Positions 9,001-16,037 of a stretch of DNA of 45,501 bases are shown in pieces. The stretch covers positions 1-45,501 of the forward strand of contig SVMZ01000025.1 in NCBI GenBank assembly GCA_015067185.1, given 5' to 3'. The notes beneath the pieces were generated by a model. The model ran no database searches, was not told where the DNA came from, and saw only the letters and a program-made list of their open reading frames with translations. Source of the DNA: Oscillospiraceae bacterium. Lineage in GTDB: Bacteria; Bacillota; Clostridia; Oscillospirales; Ruminococcaceae. Position 1 is the stretch's first letter. The number at the start of each line of letters is the position of its first letter. The position numbers and the translations under genes were made by a program.

Positions 9001-9432
9001 ATGGGGAATGTATATGGTTATGTGAGGGTGTCGAGTATCGATCAGAATGAGGACAGGCAGCTTATTGTTATGGACGAAACAGATAAACAATGGCAAATCA
9101 GTACAACTACTTTATGTTTTGAAGGGGAGTGTGAATGTGAATTTTATATACGGAATAACTTAGTTCAATACAATGTTACAACACAAGAAGCTAATGTATC
9201 CGCATATACATCGGAAGGTTGCTTAGATGATTATTATAATAAAGAATTAAAACCCAATATTGTTGCTACGGTCTTTGCTATATTATTATCTGACCCTAAC
9301 GTAGGGATTGGTTCAGCTGTTGTGTCTACATATTTAGATAATACTTTATATCAAAAAGAAAGATACATAGAAGGGAGTATAGAATTATTTTTGGGTTCAA
9401 GAATACGGTCTCTTTTCGAAGGACAATATTGA
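9001..9432 (+). pseudogene. Serine recombinase N-terminus fused to unrelated sequence
   Basis: The 143-residue product begins 'MGNVYGYVRVSSIDQNEDRQL', the unmistakable start of a resolvase/invertase, including the nucleophilic Ser in 'RVSS' and the 'DQNEDRQ' segment. From about residue 22 the resemblance ends: no 'DRLGR' or later catalytic residues appear. The remaining ~120 residues (from 'DETDKQWQ' to 'RIRSLFEGQY') are not recognised. The gene has an AGGAGG ribosome binding site and a clean frame, so a chimeric protein could be made, but it cannot be a recombinase. Most likely a deletion joined a resolvase start to the tail of another gene. The unrecognised part could also be an intact small domain. 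Confidence 0.5.
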
Positions 9433-9475
9433 GTTATTATGAAGAAAAGAATACATTGGCTAAGGTGAGCATTTT

Positions 9476-9496
9476 AGGTCAACAAAAGGTAAACAG
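9476..9496. repeat. AGGTCAACA / AGGTAAACA boxes near the right end
   Basis: AGGTCAACA (9476-9484) is followed by AGGTAAACA (9488-9496), again with a 12-bp period, echoing the tandem boxes at 121-141. Their position near the other end of the element fits arm-type integrase sites. The 183-bp gap 9433-9615 otherwise holds only the tRNA promoter. Confidence 0.4.
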
Positions 9497-9532
9497 AAAA
9501 GAGAGAAAATTAAAAGAAAGACGTTGTTTGGG

Positions 9533-9561
9533 TTGCTTCATGATAAAATTTATGATATACT
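9533..9561 (+). promoter_or_regulatory. Putative promoter of tRNA-Leu
   Basis: TTGCTT (9533-9538) and TATACT (9556-9561), 17-bp spacer, about 55 bp before the tRNA 5' end. It lies inside the element's right end, which suggests the element brought, or rebuilt, a promoter for the tRNA. Confidence 0.5.
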
Positions 9562-9615
9562 AAAAATGGCTTAAATACAAGAAAAACAATGCGTTTTGTG
9601 AGTTTTTGAATATAT

Positions 9616-9702
9616 GCGGGTATGGCGGAATTGGCAGACGCGCTAGATTCAGGTTCTAGTGGTCGCGAGGCTGTGCAGGTTCAAGTCCTGTTACCCGCAC
9701 CA
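9616..9702 (+). tRNA. tRNA-Leu (anticodon CAG)
   Basis: An 87-base class II tRNA. The acceptor arms GCGGGTA (9616-9622) and TACCCGC (9692-9698) pair fully, followed by discriminator A and an encoded CCA. The anticodon stem CTAGA/TCTAG (9643-9647, 9655-9659) closes the loop TTCAGGT, giving anticodon CAG, which reads CUG. A long variable arm and the TTCAAGTCC T-loop region are present, as expected for tRNA-Leu. Its last 21 bases are repeated at positions 1-21. Confidence 0.95.
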
Positions 9703-9808
9703 TTGAAATGGTTTCAAATCGCAAGGTTTGAAGCCATTTTTCTCGTTTGTAGGATTTTTGAATGTTTGTGATTTTGGAAGATAAAATCCTGAAAATGATT
9801 CAGGTCAA
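9682..9808 (+). repeat. Right copy of the 127-bp direct repeat (attR-like)
   Basis: Identical to positions 1-127: tRNA 3' end, terminator hairpin, TTGAAT-18-TAAAAT promoter-like pair (9758-9763, 9782-9787) and the CCTGAA-N5-TTCAGG palindrome. Identity stops at 9809, where the ribosome binding site of the next gene begins. Such perfect identity over non-coding flank is longer than a typical core site and suggests that the repeat is recent or homogenised. Confidence 0.85.
9707..9741 (+). terminator. tRNA-Leu terminator
   Basis: A 12-bp stem with one G-U pair (9707-9718 and 9727-9738), an 8-base loop and a T run directly after the tRNA. The same hairpin lies at 26-60. Confidence 0.8.
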
Positions 9809-9822
9809 AGGGAGGATATTCT

Positions 9823-10287
9823 GTGACAGAATTCTTAAATGAATGGTTCCAAGGATTGGAAAAAGGACTGGCCGGGTTAAATGTGCAGGAACAGGGGAGT
9901 GTTTTAGAGGAATGTGGAAAGGCCTGTTCAAAATCTTTTTCGTTGGGCATATATAAGATGGTTCGCGAACAATCAACGGATACAGCAGATTTTTTTGAAA
10001 GGCTGAAAGGAAGTATTCCGGAAATAGATGTTTTTGAGGTGGAGAAGGGAAAGGTTTATGAGATTCACTATAAAAAATGTCTTTGTGATTTATATGTAGA
10101 GGGTTTGATAACCAATGGCTTCCTGTGTGAATGTTCAAGAAGAAGCCTTTTGTATAATCTAAAGTGTGTATTCCCTGAGAAAATGTGGAAAGTTTTACTG
10201 CTGGAGAGTATTCTCAGAGGGAAAGACAGGTGTGTGTTGCGTGTTTTATCGGAAGAGAAGATTGATGTTTCCGAAGTTACAGATTGA
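9823..10287 (+). CDS. DUF6144/V4R-like small cysteine-rich protein
   Basis: 154 residues, probably cytoplasmic. The layout resembles a widespread clostridial family (DUF6144 or L-2-amino-thiazoline-4-carboxylate hydrolase-like, related to V4R sensing domains): an early 'EECGKACSKS' Cys pair, a mid-region 'KKCLCDLYVEGLI', then 'FLCECSRRS' and a C-terminal 'VLLLESILRGKDRCVLRVL', where the conserved Glu, Arg and Cys probably line a small-ligand or metal site. No enzyme activity can be claimed. The GTG at 9823 has a strong AAAGGGAGG directly after the right repeat copy, whose promoter-like element would drive it. It sits between palindrome copies at 9786 and 10435, so it may itself be an insertion. 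Confidence 0.65.
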   Translation: MTEFLNEWFQGLEKGLAGLNVQEQGSVLEECGKACSKSFSLGIYKMVREQSTDTADFFERLKGSIPEIDVFEVEKGKVYEIHYKKCLCDLYVEGLITNGFLCECSRRSLLYNLKCVFPEKMWKVLLLESILRGKDRCVLRVLSEEKIDVSEVTD

Positions 10288-10434
10288 ATGGTGATTTGTT
10301 GGTAAGCTCTATGTTGGAAAAGAAAAAGAAGGATACATGGTGTACTTATATTTCCGAAAACAGAGAGAAGATTATCCCAAAGCGAGGGCAGGGACTTTGG
10401 AAACAATCTTATTGGGCAGAAAAACGTACACTGG

Positions 10435-10469
10435 ATCCTGAAAATGATTCAGGCCAACAAAAAGGTCAA
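10435..10469 (+). repeat. Third partial copy of the element-end sequence
   Basis: These 35 bases match 105-139 with one mismatch (C at 10454 for T at 124). They include the CCTGAA-N5-TTCAGG palindrome and the first-to-second box spacing. Together with the copy at 9786-9808 it brackets the gene at 9823 with a direct repeat of about 23 bp. Confidence 0.8.
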
Positions 10470-10575
10470 GAAAAGTTGTATCGGATTTATTGAGGAAAGA
10501 GGAAAACGGTACCTCTGAAAGGACAGACTGAAATAAAAAAGTAAACGGCTGCGAGATCGTTTATTCTGAAAAAAG

Positions 10576-10612
10576 AACACGGCACACTATATCGACTATA
10601 GTGTGCCGTGTT
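10576..10612. terminator. Strong bidirectional terminator
   Basis: Perfect 16-bp stem (10576-10591 with 10597-10612) and a 5-base loop, followed by TTCT and preceded by an A-rich tract. It lies 115 bp beyond the stop of the minus-strand FGGY kinase gene and could serve both directions. Confidence 0.75.
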
Positions 10613-10727
10613 TTCTAAAATATCTCAATATCATTTCTATGATTGCAGCAGCGCAGCGTATAGACATATACAGGAAATTAGCAACGCGGCAAGCCTGATC
10701 AGCAAAGGATAGAGAAAGACGGTGTGT

Positions 10728-12263
10728 TTACAGTGCAGAGGTCTCATGCATCAATGCGGCGGTGGAACGGTATAGTTCGGCATAGATTTGGCTGCCCTTC
10801 TCGTAAAGCGCAGCAAACTCGGGACGAGGATATACTGTTTTGAGTGTGTGGTTCCAATCTTTCAGGTGGGAAGGAGAGGAAACAGCGCCGACTCCCAAAG
10901 CGCAGAGCATGGTATCTCCAAAGGAGGCCCCGGTTGTAATGCCGGGGATAACATGAGGACAGCCGGTGATATCACTCATAATCTGCATCCATTCGGGACT
11001 TTTGGTGCCGCCGCCCACGGCGGTAACGGTGCCGATGGAGAGCCCCATTTTACGAAGGATATCCAGATTTTGGCGCAAACCATAACCGACACCTTCCAAA
11101 GCAGCACGCAGAACGTGAGCACGGGTATGCCCAAGAGAAAGTCCGAAAACCATTCCTTTGGCATCGGCATCCATAATCGGCATACGTTCTCCAGCAAAAT
11201 AGGGGAGAACAGTGACACCATCGGAGCCGGGAGGGACGGTATTCGCTTCAGCAAAGAGAAGGTCGTAGGCATTGGCGCCTTCGGTTTCTTCTTTTGAGAG
11301 AAGATCACCGCAGAAATTATCCCGCAGCCAACGGGTAAGAGAACCGGTTGTAGCCATACCGGCCAGCACACAGCCGGAATCGCCAAAGAGAAACTGTGCT
11401 TTCCAAAGCGGGTTATCTTTGGTGATAAGGGTTGGTGTTACATGGTTGAGAAACAGGCTGGAGCCATACATAACCATAGTATCGCCGGGTTCGGAGATAC
11501 CGACACTGAGTGCTTCAGCACCGGCATCGGTGGTGCCGCAGACAACGGGAGTGCCTTCCCGTAGTCCGGTCTCCCGGGCGGCGCGAGCCGTGATCTGCCC
11601 AATAACGGAAGCGGGCGGAAGAATATCCGGCAGACAGGAGAGGTCGCGGTCACCGATGATATAACGGCACATATCGGCATCCCAGTTTTTTGCAGTGAAA
11701 TTGTAAAGAGGGGTGGAGAAAAAGACAGAATAACTGTCAATAACATTTCGGCCAGTCAGCCGCAGATTGATATAGCCCTGAGCAAAGGTAAAGCGTTTGG
11801 CTTTGGTAAAAATTTCAGGTTCGTGACGGCGCAGCCAAAGCAGTTTGGGGCCGTAAGAATCCACAGAGGGCTGTTCGCCGCAAACCTCCAGCAGCTTTTT
11901 TTCTCCGAAATATTGTTTGATCTCTGCAATCTCTTCGGTGCTGCGGGTATCAATACCATAGAGGATGGCGGGACGAAGCGGTTCATCATTTTCGTCAGCG
12001 GCAACCAGTCCGCATGAGACAGCACTGCATCCCACAGCGGCAATTTCGGACGGAGAAACACCGGTAACGGAGATCAGGCGATGTATGATATCGCAGACAT
12101 CCTTCCACCATACGCTGACAGGGTCATGCTCTGCCCAGCCGGGACGTGGAACCTGCAGGGCGTGTGTTTGTTTTTGCGTGTTAAGAATATGTCCGTTGAG
12201 ATCGGTGATGACACCTTTGGATTCGGAGGTGCCTACATCAACACCGATAAAATATTTCTCCAT
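10728..12263 (-). CDS. FGGY-family carbohydrate kinase, xylulokinase-like
   Basis: 511-residue sugar kinase. The N-terminal phosphate loop 'IGVDVGTSESKGVITD' (about 5-20), 'GWAEHDPVSVWW', and the catalytic-base region 'GTTDAGAEALSVG' are classic FGGY features, as is the C-terminal ATP-site 'AVGGGTKSPEWMQIMSDITG'. FGGY kinases phosphorylate pentuloses, hexuloses, glycerol or polyols; this one is nearest in style to XylB, but the substrate is not readable. It is the last gene of the M42-BtpA-DeoR-kinase operon, 19 bp after the DeoR gene. The ATG at 12263 follows AAAGGAGG; the frame extends upstream only across the DeoR gene end. The kinase may supply the phosphorylation that a PTS provides in the similar sgc operon. 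Confidence 0.88.
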   Translation of the reverse strand: MEKYFIGVDVGTSESKGVITDLNGHILNTQKQTHALQVPRPGWAEHDPVSVWWKDVCDIIHRLISVTGVSPSEIAAVGCSAVSCGLVAADENDEPLRPAILYGIDTRSTEEIAEIKQYFGEKKLLEVCGEQPSVDSYGPKLLWLRRHEPEIFTKAKRFTFAQGYINLRLTGRNVIDSYSVFFSTPLYNFTAKNWDADMCRYIIGDRDLSCLPDILPPASVIGQITARAARETGLREGTPVVCGTTDAGAEALSVGISEPGDTMVMYGSSLFLNHVTPTLITKDNPLWKAQFLFGDSGCVLAGMATTGSLTRWLRDNFCGDLLSKEETEGANAYDLLFAEANTVPPGSDGVTVLPYFAGERMPIMDADAKGMVFGLSLGHTRAHVLRAALEGVGYGLRQNLDILRKMGLSIGTVTAVGGGTKSPEWMQIMSDITGCPHVIPGITTGASFGDTMLCALGVGAVSSPSHLKDWNHTLKTVYPRPEFAALYEKGSQIYAELYRSTAALMHETSAL

Positions 12264-12282
12264 AAATCCTCCTTTCCGTCCC

Positions 12283-13095
12283 TTAGCAGAGAATAAACTC
12301 TGTTTCGGCACGGGCAAATAAATCGGCACAGCGCGGGTCGCTGCAATCGGTAATGGCAGCGGTGAAACGGGAAAGTTCTTCCGGAGAAAAGACCAGTGAA
12401 AAGGCTTTTCGGTCAAATTTGCTGCTGTCAAAGAGCAGATAGGCCTCGTCGGCACAGGCGGTCATAGTACGCTTGATAGAGGATTCCTCCGTGAGACGGT
12501 TGGAAAAGCCGAAAGAACAATCCAGTGCATCGCAGCCGAGAAAAGCTTTGTTGACATGCAAGCGGCGATAGAAGCCGACCGTATCTTCACCGGTTAGAGT
12601 AAATACACCGCGCTGAAGCGTTCCGCCGGGAACGATCAGTTCAGCGCAGCCGCTGCGTGCGATTTCGCAGGCGATGTAAAGATCATGGGTGACAACCGTG
12701 AGGTTGCGTTTTGGAACCTGCGAAATGGCATGAGCCACTTCGCAGGAAGTAGTGCCGGCATCGAGGATGATAATGTCGTTATCGGCAATGAGAGAGGCAG
12801 CCTGTCTGGCAATTCGGCGTTTGGCATCGGAATTCCGGGATAGTCTTGTGTGAAAAGGTGTTTCGTAGCTGAGTTTGTTTTCCAGCGAAAGCACACCGCC
12901 GTGAGCTTTTGCTGCCAAACCTTTTTCCACAAGAACGTCAATATCACGGCGGACAGTGACACGGGAGACACCAAATTTTTCGCTCAGTTCAGCCACGTCG
13001 GCGCGTCCGTTTTCCCGGATATAATCCGCCATCAGGCTGAGCCGCTCCTGCTGAAACAATGATTTTTCCAAAACAGCCTCCGTCGGATCACTCAC
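12283..13095 (-). CDS. DeoR-family transcriptional regulator
   Basis: 270-residue repressor. An N-terminal winged helix ('QERLSLMADYIRENGRADV', 'SEKFGVSRVTVRRDIDVL', about residues 15-60) precedes the sugar-phosphate sensor domain with 'IIILDAGTTSCEVAHAI', 'VVTHD' and 'FLGCDALDCSFGF'. DeoR regulators usually repress sugar catabolic genes and release DNA on binding a phosphorylated sugar. Its ATG at 13095 overlaps the end of the BtpA-like gene by 8 bases, so it is translated within the operon and probably autoregulates it. The AAGAACA cluster at 15136-15194 is the best candidate operator. The position between an SgcQ-like and a kinase gene parallels SgcR. Confidence 0.9.
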   Translation of the reverse strand: MSDPTEAVLEKSLFQQERLSLMADYIRENGRADVAELSEKFGVSRVTVRRDIDVLVEKGLAAKAHGGVLSLENKLSYETPFHTRLSRNSDAKRRIARQAASLIADNDIIILDAGTTSCEVAHAISQVPKRNLTVVTHDLYIACEIARSGCAELIVPGGTLQRGVFTLTGEDTVGFYRRLHVNKAFLGCDALDCSFGFSNRLTEESSIKRTMTACADEAYLLFDSSKFDRKAFSLVFSPEELSRFTAAITDCSDPRCADLFARAETEFILC

Positions 13096-13912
13096 CGCGG
13101 TAGCTGCGGACGATCTTCATGAAAGCAGCGACACGGGCTTCATCGACGGTGTTTTCGAATTTACCGTCAACCTTGAAGGTGGTTCCGACAACGGCACCAT
13201 CAGAGGCTTCCAGCTGTTCCACAACGTTTTCGGGACGGACACCGGTATTGCAGAAAAGCGGTGTGTGTTTGAGAACGGATTTTGCACGAGAGAGGATCTG
13301 GGTATCGGTGTTGGCGCCGGCGATCAGGCCGGATACACAGATGACATCGGGCTGGCAGTTGAATTCGGTGCTGCGGGCAATATCTTCAATGCTGCGGTTG
13401 CCGAGATAGGCTGCGGCTTCGGGGACGATATTGAAGATCATGCGGACATCTTTGGCGCCAATGCGCTGACGGTGACGGGCAAGCTCGCCGCAGTTGGTGT
13501 TCCAGAGTCCAAAATCACTGGCATAGACACCACTCATGATTTCACGGATAAATTTGGCGCCGGTAGCGGCAGCAAGATCGATGGAAGCAGTACCATCCCA
13601 AAGGACATTGACACCGAAAGGAATTTTAATATCCTTTTTCAGCTCGCCGATGATACGGGCCATGCAGATGGCATTGATGGGTTCGGTTTTGGTGAGGTAG
13701 GGCAGGCTGAACTCATTGGAGAACATAACGGCATCTACACCGCCGTTCTGCAGGGCCAAAAGGTCACGGCGGGCCAACTCGACAACACGCTCCATGGAGC
13801 CCTCAGAGAGGTCGGTGTCAAAATTGGGGTCACCCTTCATGGCGCGGAAATGACACATGGCGACGATGGGCTTTTCGTTTCCAAAGGTTTCTTTCATCCA
13901 GGCAGTATTCAT
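13088..13912 (-). CDS. BtpA/SgcQ-family protein
   Basis: 274-residue TIM-barrel-like protein of the BtpA/SgcQ family. Recognisable segments are 'PIVAMCHFRAMKGDP' at the start, 'DLLALQNGGVDAVMFSNEF', 'PFGVNVLWD', 'GAKFIREIMSGVYASDFG' and the closing 'GAVVGTTFKVDG'. BtpA was linked to photosystem I stability in cyanobacteria, but in heterotrophs the family (SgcQ, KaiE-like) sits in sugar operons where its reaction is unproven; aldolase- or nucleosidase-like roles have been suggested from the fold. It lies 36 bp after the M42 gene and overlaps the DeoR gene. The ATG at 13912 follows a weak AAGGAG-type site. Confidence 0.85.
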   Translation of the reverse strand: MNTAWMKETFGNEKPIVAMCHFRAMKGDPNFDTDLSEGSMERVVELARRDLLALQNGGVDAVMFSNEFSLPYLTKTEPINAICMARIIGELKKDIKIPFGVNVLWDGTASIDLAAATGAKFIREIMSGVYASDFGLWNTNCGELARHRQRIGAKDVRMIFNIVPEAAAYLGNRSIEDIARSTEFNCQPDVICVSGLIAGANTDTQILSRAKSVLKHTPLFCNTGVRPENVVEQLEASDGAVVGTTFKVDGKFENTVDEARVAAFMKIVRSYRGE

Positions 13913-13948
13913 AGTGTAAATCTCCTTATATTAAATTATTTTTGTGGG

Positions 13949-15046
13949 TTAGATGCGATAACGAGATGGATCAAAAGAGGTATCCAAACGCTCTAATGTG
14001 GCAGCAACCAGCTGCGCCAGAAGGTCAAGGTCTTTGGTATCACAGACTTCAACGGGGGAATGGGTATAACGGGCAGGAAAAGCCAGTTCCACACAGGCAA
14101 CACCGGTGTCTTCCAGCTGGAGATAGGCAGCATCGGTGAGGATACCGGTGGAGGCAAAACGCTGCAGGGGAATATCGGCCTCGCGGGCGGCAATTTTTAC
14201 ATTGTTCATCAGCCCGCGGTGAGAAAGGGTGCCGTTAAGGGTGCCGCGCCCATGGAAGGAATAGGCAGTGAGGACAGGACCACCGGAAAGGCCGGTTTCA
14301 AAACGGCCGGCTACCTCCGGAGTATCTCCGGTGAGGCAGACATCCAACGCAATACCCACATCGGGCTGGATGGAACGTGCCGCCACCATGGCCCCGCGCA
14401 GATTGAATTCTTCCCAAACGGTACCCACAATGTAGAGGTTGCAGGGGGGAGGATTTTCATGGGCGAGGCGGGCAATTTCCACCAGTGCAGCACAGCCGCC
14501 GCGGTCATCGATGGCTGTGCCGGAAACGCGGGTGCCCAACAGTTGCTGGAAAGAGGGGGTATATGATGCAAAACATCCCACCTCAATGCCGTTGTCGCGC
14601 ACCTCCTGTGCGGAAGAAGCGCCGATATCCACGATCAGTGATCCGATGGGATCCACTTTAAGCTTTTCCTCGGCGGTCATGCCGTGGTGAGATTTGTTCC
14701 CGATAATGCCTTCCACAATGTCACCGTCTTCGGTGAAGAGGGAGAGACGAAGGCCGGGCAGGATTTTTTCGGGGATCCCGCCGAGACGGTCAATACGGAT
14801 CAATCCGCTGGGTTCGATGCTGCGAACCACAAAGCCGACAGAATCCATATGGGCAAATACCATAACATTGAGAGGAGCATCGTCTGTTCCGCCAATAAAG
14901 CCGATTACATTTCCTGCACGGTCGCAGGAGATATCATCACAGTAGGGGGAAAGCTCTTCCTTCAGCGATGATGCCATGATTCCCTCATAGCCAGAGGGAG
15001 CCAAAGCAAGACAAAAACGTCGGAGAATGCGGGTAATATCTGACAT
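13949..15046 (-). CDS. M42-family metallopeptidase, FrvX/SgcX-like
   Basis: 365-residue protein of the M42 glutamyl aminopeptidase family. The co-catalytic metal set is complete: His66 and Asp68 in 'FAHMDSVGF', the bridging Asp in 'IDDRGG', the catalytic Glu-Glu in 'WEEFNLRGA', the Asp in 'IALDVCLTG' and His in 'YTHSPVEV'. Members include true aminopeptidases and proteins named endoglucanases (FrvX, SgcX) that are embedded in sugar operons and whose substrates are uncertain. It is the first gene of the operon, reading leftward from the consensus promoter at 15102-15129, with ATG at 15046 behind a GGGAGATGATT leader. A deacylating or deglycosylating hydrolase of an amino-sugar conjugate is a plausible role, not a demonstrated one. 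Confidence 0.85.
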   Translation of the reverse strand: MSDITRILRRFCLALAPSGYEGIMASSLKEELSPYCDDISCDRAGNVIGFIGGTDDAPLNVMVFAHMDSVGFVVRSIEPSGLIRIDRLGGIPEKILPGLRLSLFTEDGDIVEGIIGNKSHHGMTAEEKLKVDPIGSLIVDIGASSAQEVRDNGIEVGCFASYTPSFQQLLGTRVSGTAIDDRGGCAALVEIARLAHENPPPCNLYIVGTVWEEFNLRGAMVAARSIQPDVGIALDVCLTGDTPEVAGRFETGLSGGPVLTAYSFHGRGTLNGTLSHRGLMNNVKIAAREADIPLQRFASTGILTDAAYLQLEDTGVACVELAFPARYTHSPVEVCDTKDLDLLAQLVAATLERLDTSFDPSRYRI

Positions 15047-15101
15047 AAATAATCATCTCCCATGATTCAAGATGAGGATACCGAAAAATGTATTTATTTT
15101 C

Positions 15102-15129
15102 ATTATATCATATCGAAGATCATTGTCAA
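15102..15129 (-). promoter_or_regulatory. Consensus promoter of the sgc-like operon
   Basis: Minus-strand TTGACA (15129-15124) and TATAAT (15107-15102) with a 16-bp spacer, both perfect hexamers, 56 bp before the M42 gene. Such a strong core promoter suits control by repression. Confidence 0.75.
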
Positions 15130-15135
15130 TAGAAA

Positions 15136-15194
15136 AAGAACATAAATGATCTTGAAAGAACACAAAAGAACATTTAGGAACCACGGGAAGAACA
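15136..15194. promoter_or_regulatory. Four AAGAACA boxes, candidate DeoR operator
   Basis: AAGAACA occurs at 15136-15142, 15156-15162, 15166-15172 and 15188-15194. Start-to-start spacings are 20, 10 and 22 bp, close to whole helical turns, so the boxes lie roughly on one face. The cluster fills the space between the minus-strand -35 and the plus-strand SDR promoter. DeoR-family repressors often bind short direct or inverted repeats of this size. Assignment to the operon's DeoR is inferred. Confidence 0.5.
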
Positions 15195-15208
15195 GTTGCT
15201 TTTTCCGG

Positions 15209-15214
15209 TATAAT
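15209..15214 (+). promoter_or_regulatory. Putative -10 element of the SDR gene
   Basis: Perfect TATAAT 47 bp upstream of the SDR start, but without a good -35 at 16-18 bp. The last AAGAACA box ends 14 bp upstream, so the regulator may act here too. Confidence 0.4.
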
Positions 15215-15260
15215 ATGCTATTGTTGTATCAGAAGTTTGATAGAGAAGAGGTAGAAAGAC

Positions 15261-15965
15261 ATGTTTCGGAATAAAGTAGCGGTTATTACGGGCGGCGGGC
15301 ACGGGATCGGCAGATGTACAGCCGAAAAATTTAAAGAGAACGGTGCAGCTGTGGTTGTGATCGACAGCACGCCGGGTGATTATTATGTGGGAGATATCGG
15401 TGAGAAAGCGGTATTGGAGCAGTTTGCAGCGTATGTGATTGAAAAATACGGTAAAATCGATTATCTGGTTAACAATGCGCCGCCGATGATGAAAGGATTG
15501 GATTCCTGCAGTTATGAGGAGTTTTCCAGGGCGCTTGCAGTAGGAGTGACAGCACCCTTTTATCTTTCAAAACTGTTTGCACCGTATTTCGGAACAGGCG
15601 GTGCTATCGTCAACATTTCCTCTTCGCGGGACCGTATGAGCCAACCCCAGACAGAGAGCTATACGGCAGCAAAGGGGGGAATCTCTGCCCTTACCCATGC
15701 GTTGGCAGTTTCTCTGGCAGGCAAAGTACGGGTTAACTCCGTGTCACCGGGATGGATTGAAACGCACGGTAATCAATACAGCGGTGCAGATGCGGGGCAG
15801 CAGCCTGTTGGTCGAGTGGGAAAACCGGAGGATATTGCCGATGCTGTGTTGTTTCTCTGCTCTGATCATGCCGGTTTTATTACAGGGGAAAATCTCTGTA
15901 TCGATGGCGGCATGACCAGATTGATGATCTACCACGGAGATTATGGATGGAGCTTGAAAGAATAA
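15261..15965 (+). CDS. Short-chain dehydrogenase/reductase
   Basis: 234-residue classical SDR oxidoreductase. The Rossmann cofactor loop is 'TGGGHGIGR' (about 10-18), the active-site support is 'NNAPP' in place of the usual NNAG, and the catalytic triad is visible as Ser in 'NISSS', then Tyr and Lys in 'SYTAAKGG'. 'SPGWIET' and 'GENLCIDGGM' complete the pattern. It would oxidise or reduce a sugar, polyol or similar alcohol with NAD(P). It diverges from the sgc-like operon and shares its AAGAACA-box region, so it probably belongs to the same pathway. The ATG at 15261 follows AGAGGTAGAAAG. A terminator follows directly. Confidence 0.88.
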   Translation: MFRNKVAVITGGGHGIGRCTAEKFKENGAAVVVIDSTPGDYYVGDIGEKAVLEQFAAYVIEKYGKIDYLVNNAPPMMKGLDSCSYEEFSRALAVGVTAPFYLSKLFAPYFGTGGAIVNISSSRDRMSQPQTESYTAAKGGISALTHALAVSLAGKVRVNSVSPGWIETHGNQYSGADAGQQPVGRVGKPEDIADAVLFLCSDHAGFITGENLCIDGGMTRLMIYHGDYGWSLKE

Positions 15966-15966
15966 A

Positions 15967-16008
15967 AAAAGCGCCTGTTGAAGAGCATAACATTCAACAG
16001 GCGCTTTT
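15967..16008. terminator. Bidirectional terminator between convergent genes
   Basis: Perfect 16-bp stem (15967-15982 with 15993-16008), 10-base loop, with A-rich left and T-ending right arm. It serves the SDR gene and the convergent HAD gene ending at 16038. Confidence 0.85.
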
Positions 16009-16037
16009 ACTTGAAAATATTTTACGGAGAAAAGGTT

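Larger units (their letters stand above)
1..9702. mobile_element. Decayed integrative element at a tRNA-Leu site
   Basis: Seen: positions 1-127 and 9682-9808 are identical, and the repeat starts inside the 3' end of a tRNA-Leu whose complete copy lies at 9616-9702. Just inside the left copy is the N-terminal piece of a tyrosine integrase (207-362); near the right end is a short recombinase N-terminus fused to other sequence (9001-9432). The interior carries a sugar transport and sensing module that looks more AT-rich than the DNA right of 10.7 kb. Known: tyrosine integrases commonly use tRNA 3' ends as attachment sites. Inferred: the element entered here, lost a working integrase and is now fixed. 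The left boundary lies outside the window, so whether a complete second tRNA precedes position 1 cannot be seen. Confidence 0.6.
10288..10727. other. 440-bp non-coding stretch with repeat relic and terminator
   Basis: No convincing gene. It contains the third copy of the repeat-derived palindrome and box sequence (10435-10469) and a strong bidirectional terminator (10576-10612). The open frame from 10284 to 10493 shows no recognisable protein features and runs through the repeat relic. Nothing else stands out between 10616 and 10727. Confidence 0.6.

Noticed and set aside
10284..10493. 69-codon plus-strand frame after the DUF6144-like gene
   Set aside because: Runs into the repeat relic at 10435-10469 and has no family resemblance; the repeat explains the sequence.
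13265..13996. 243-codon plus-strand frame opposite the BtpA-like gene
   Set aside because: Gly/Asp-rich translation without motifs, antisense to a conserved gene.
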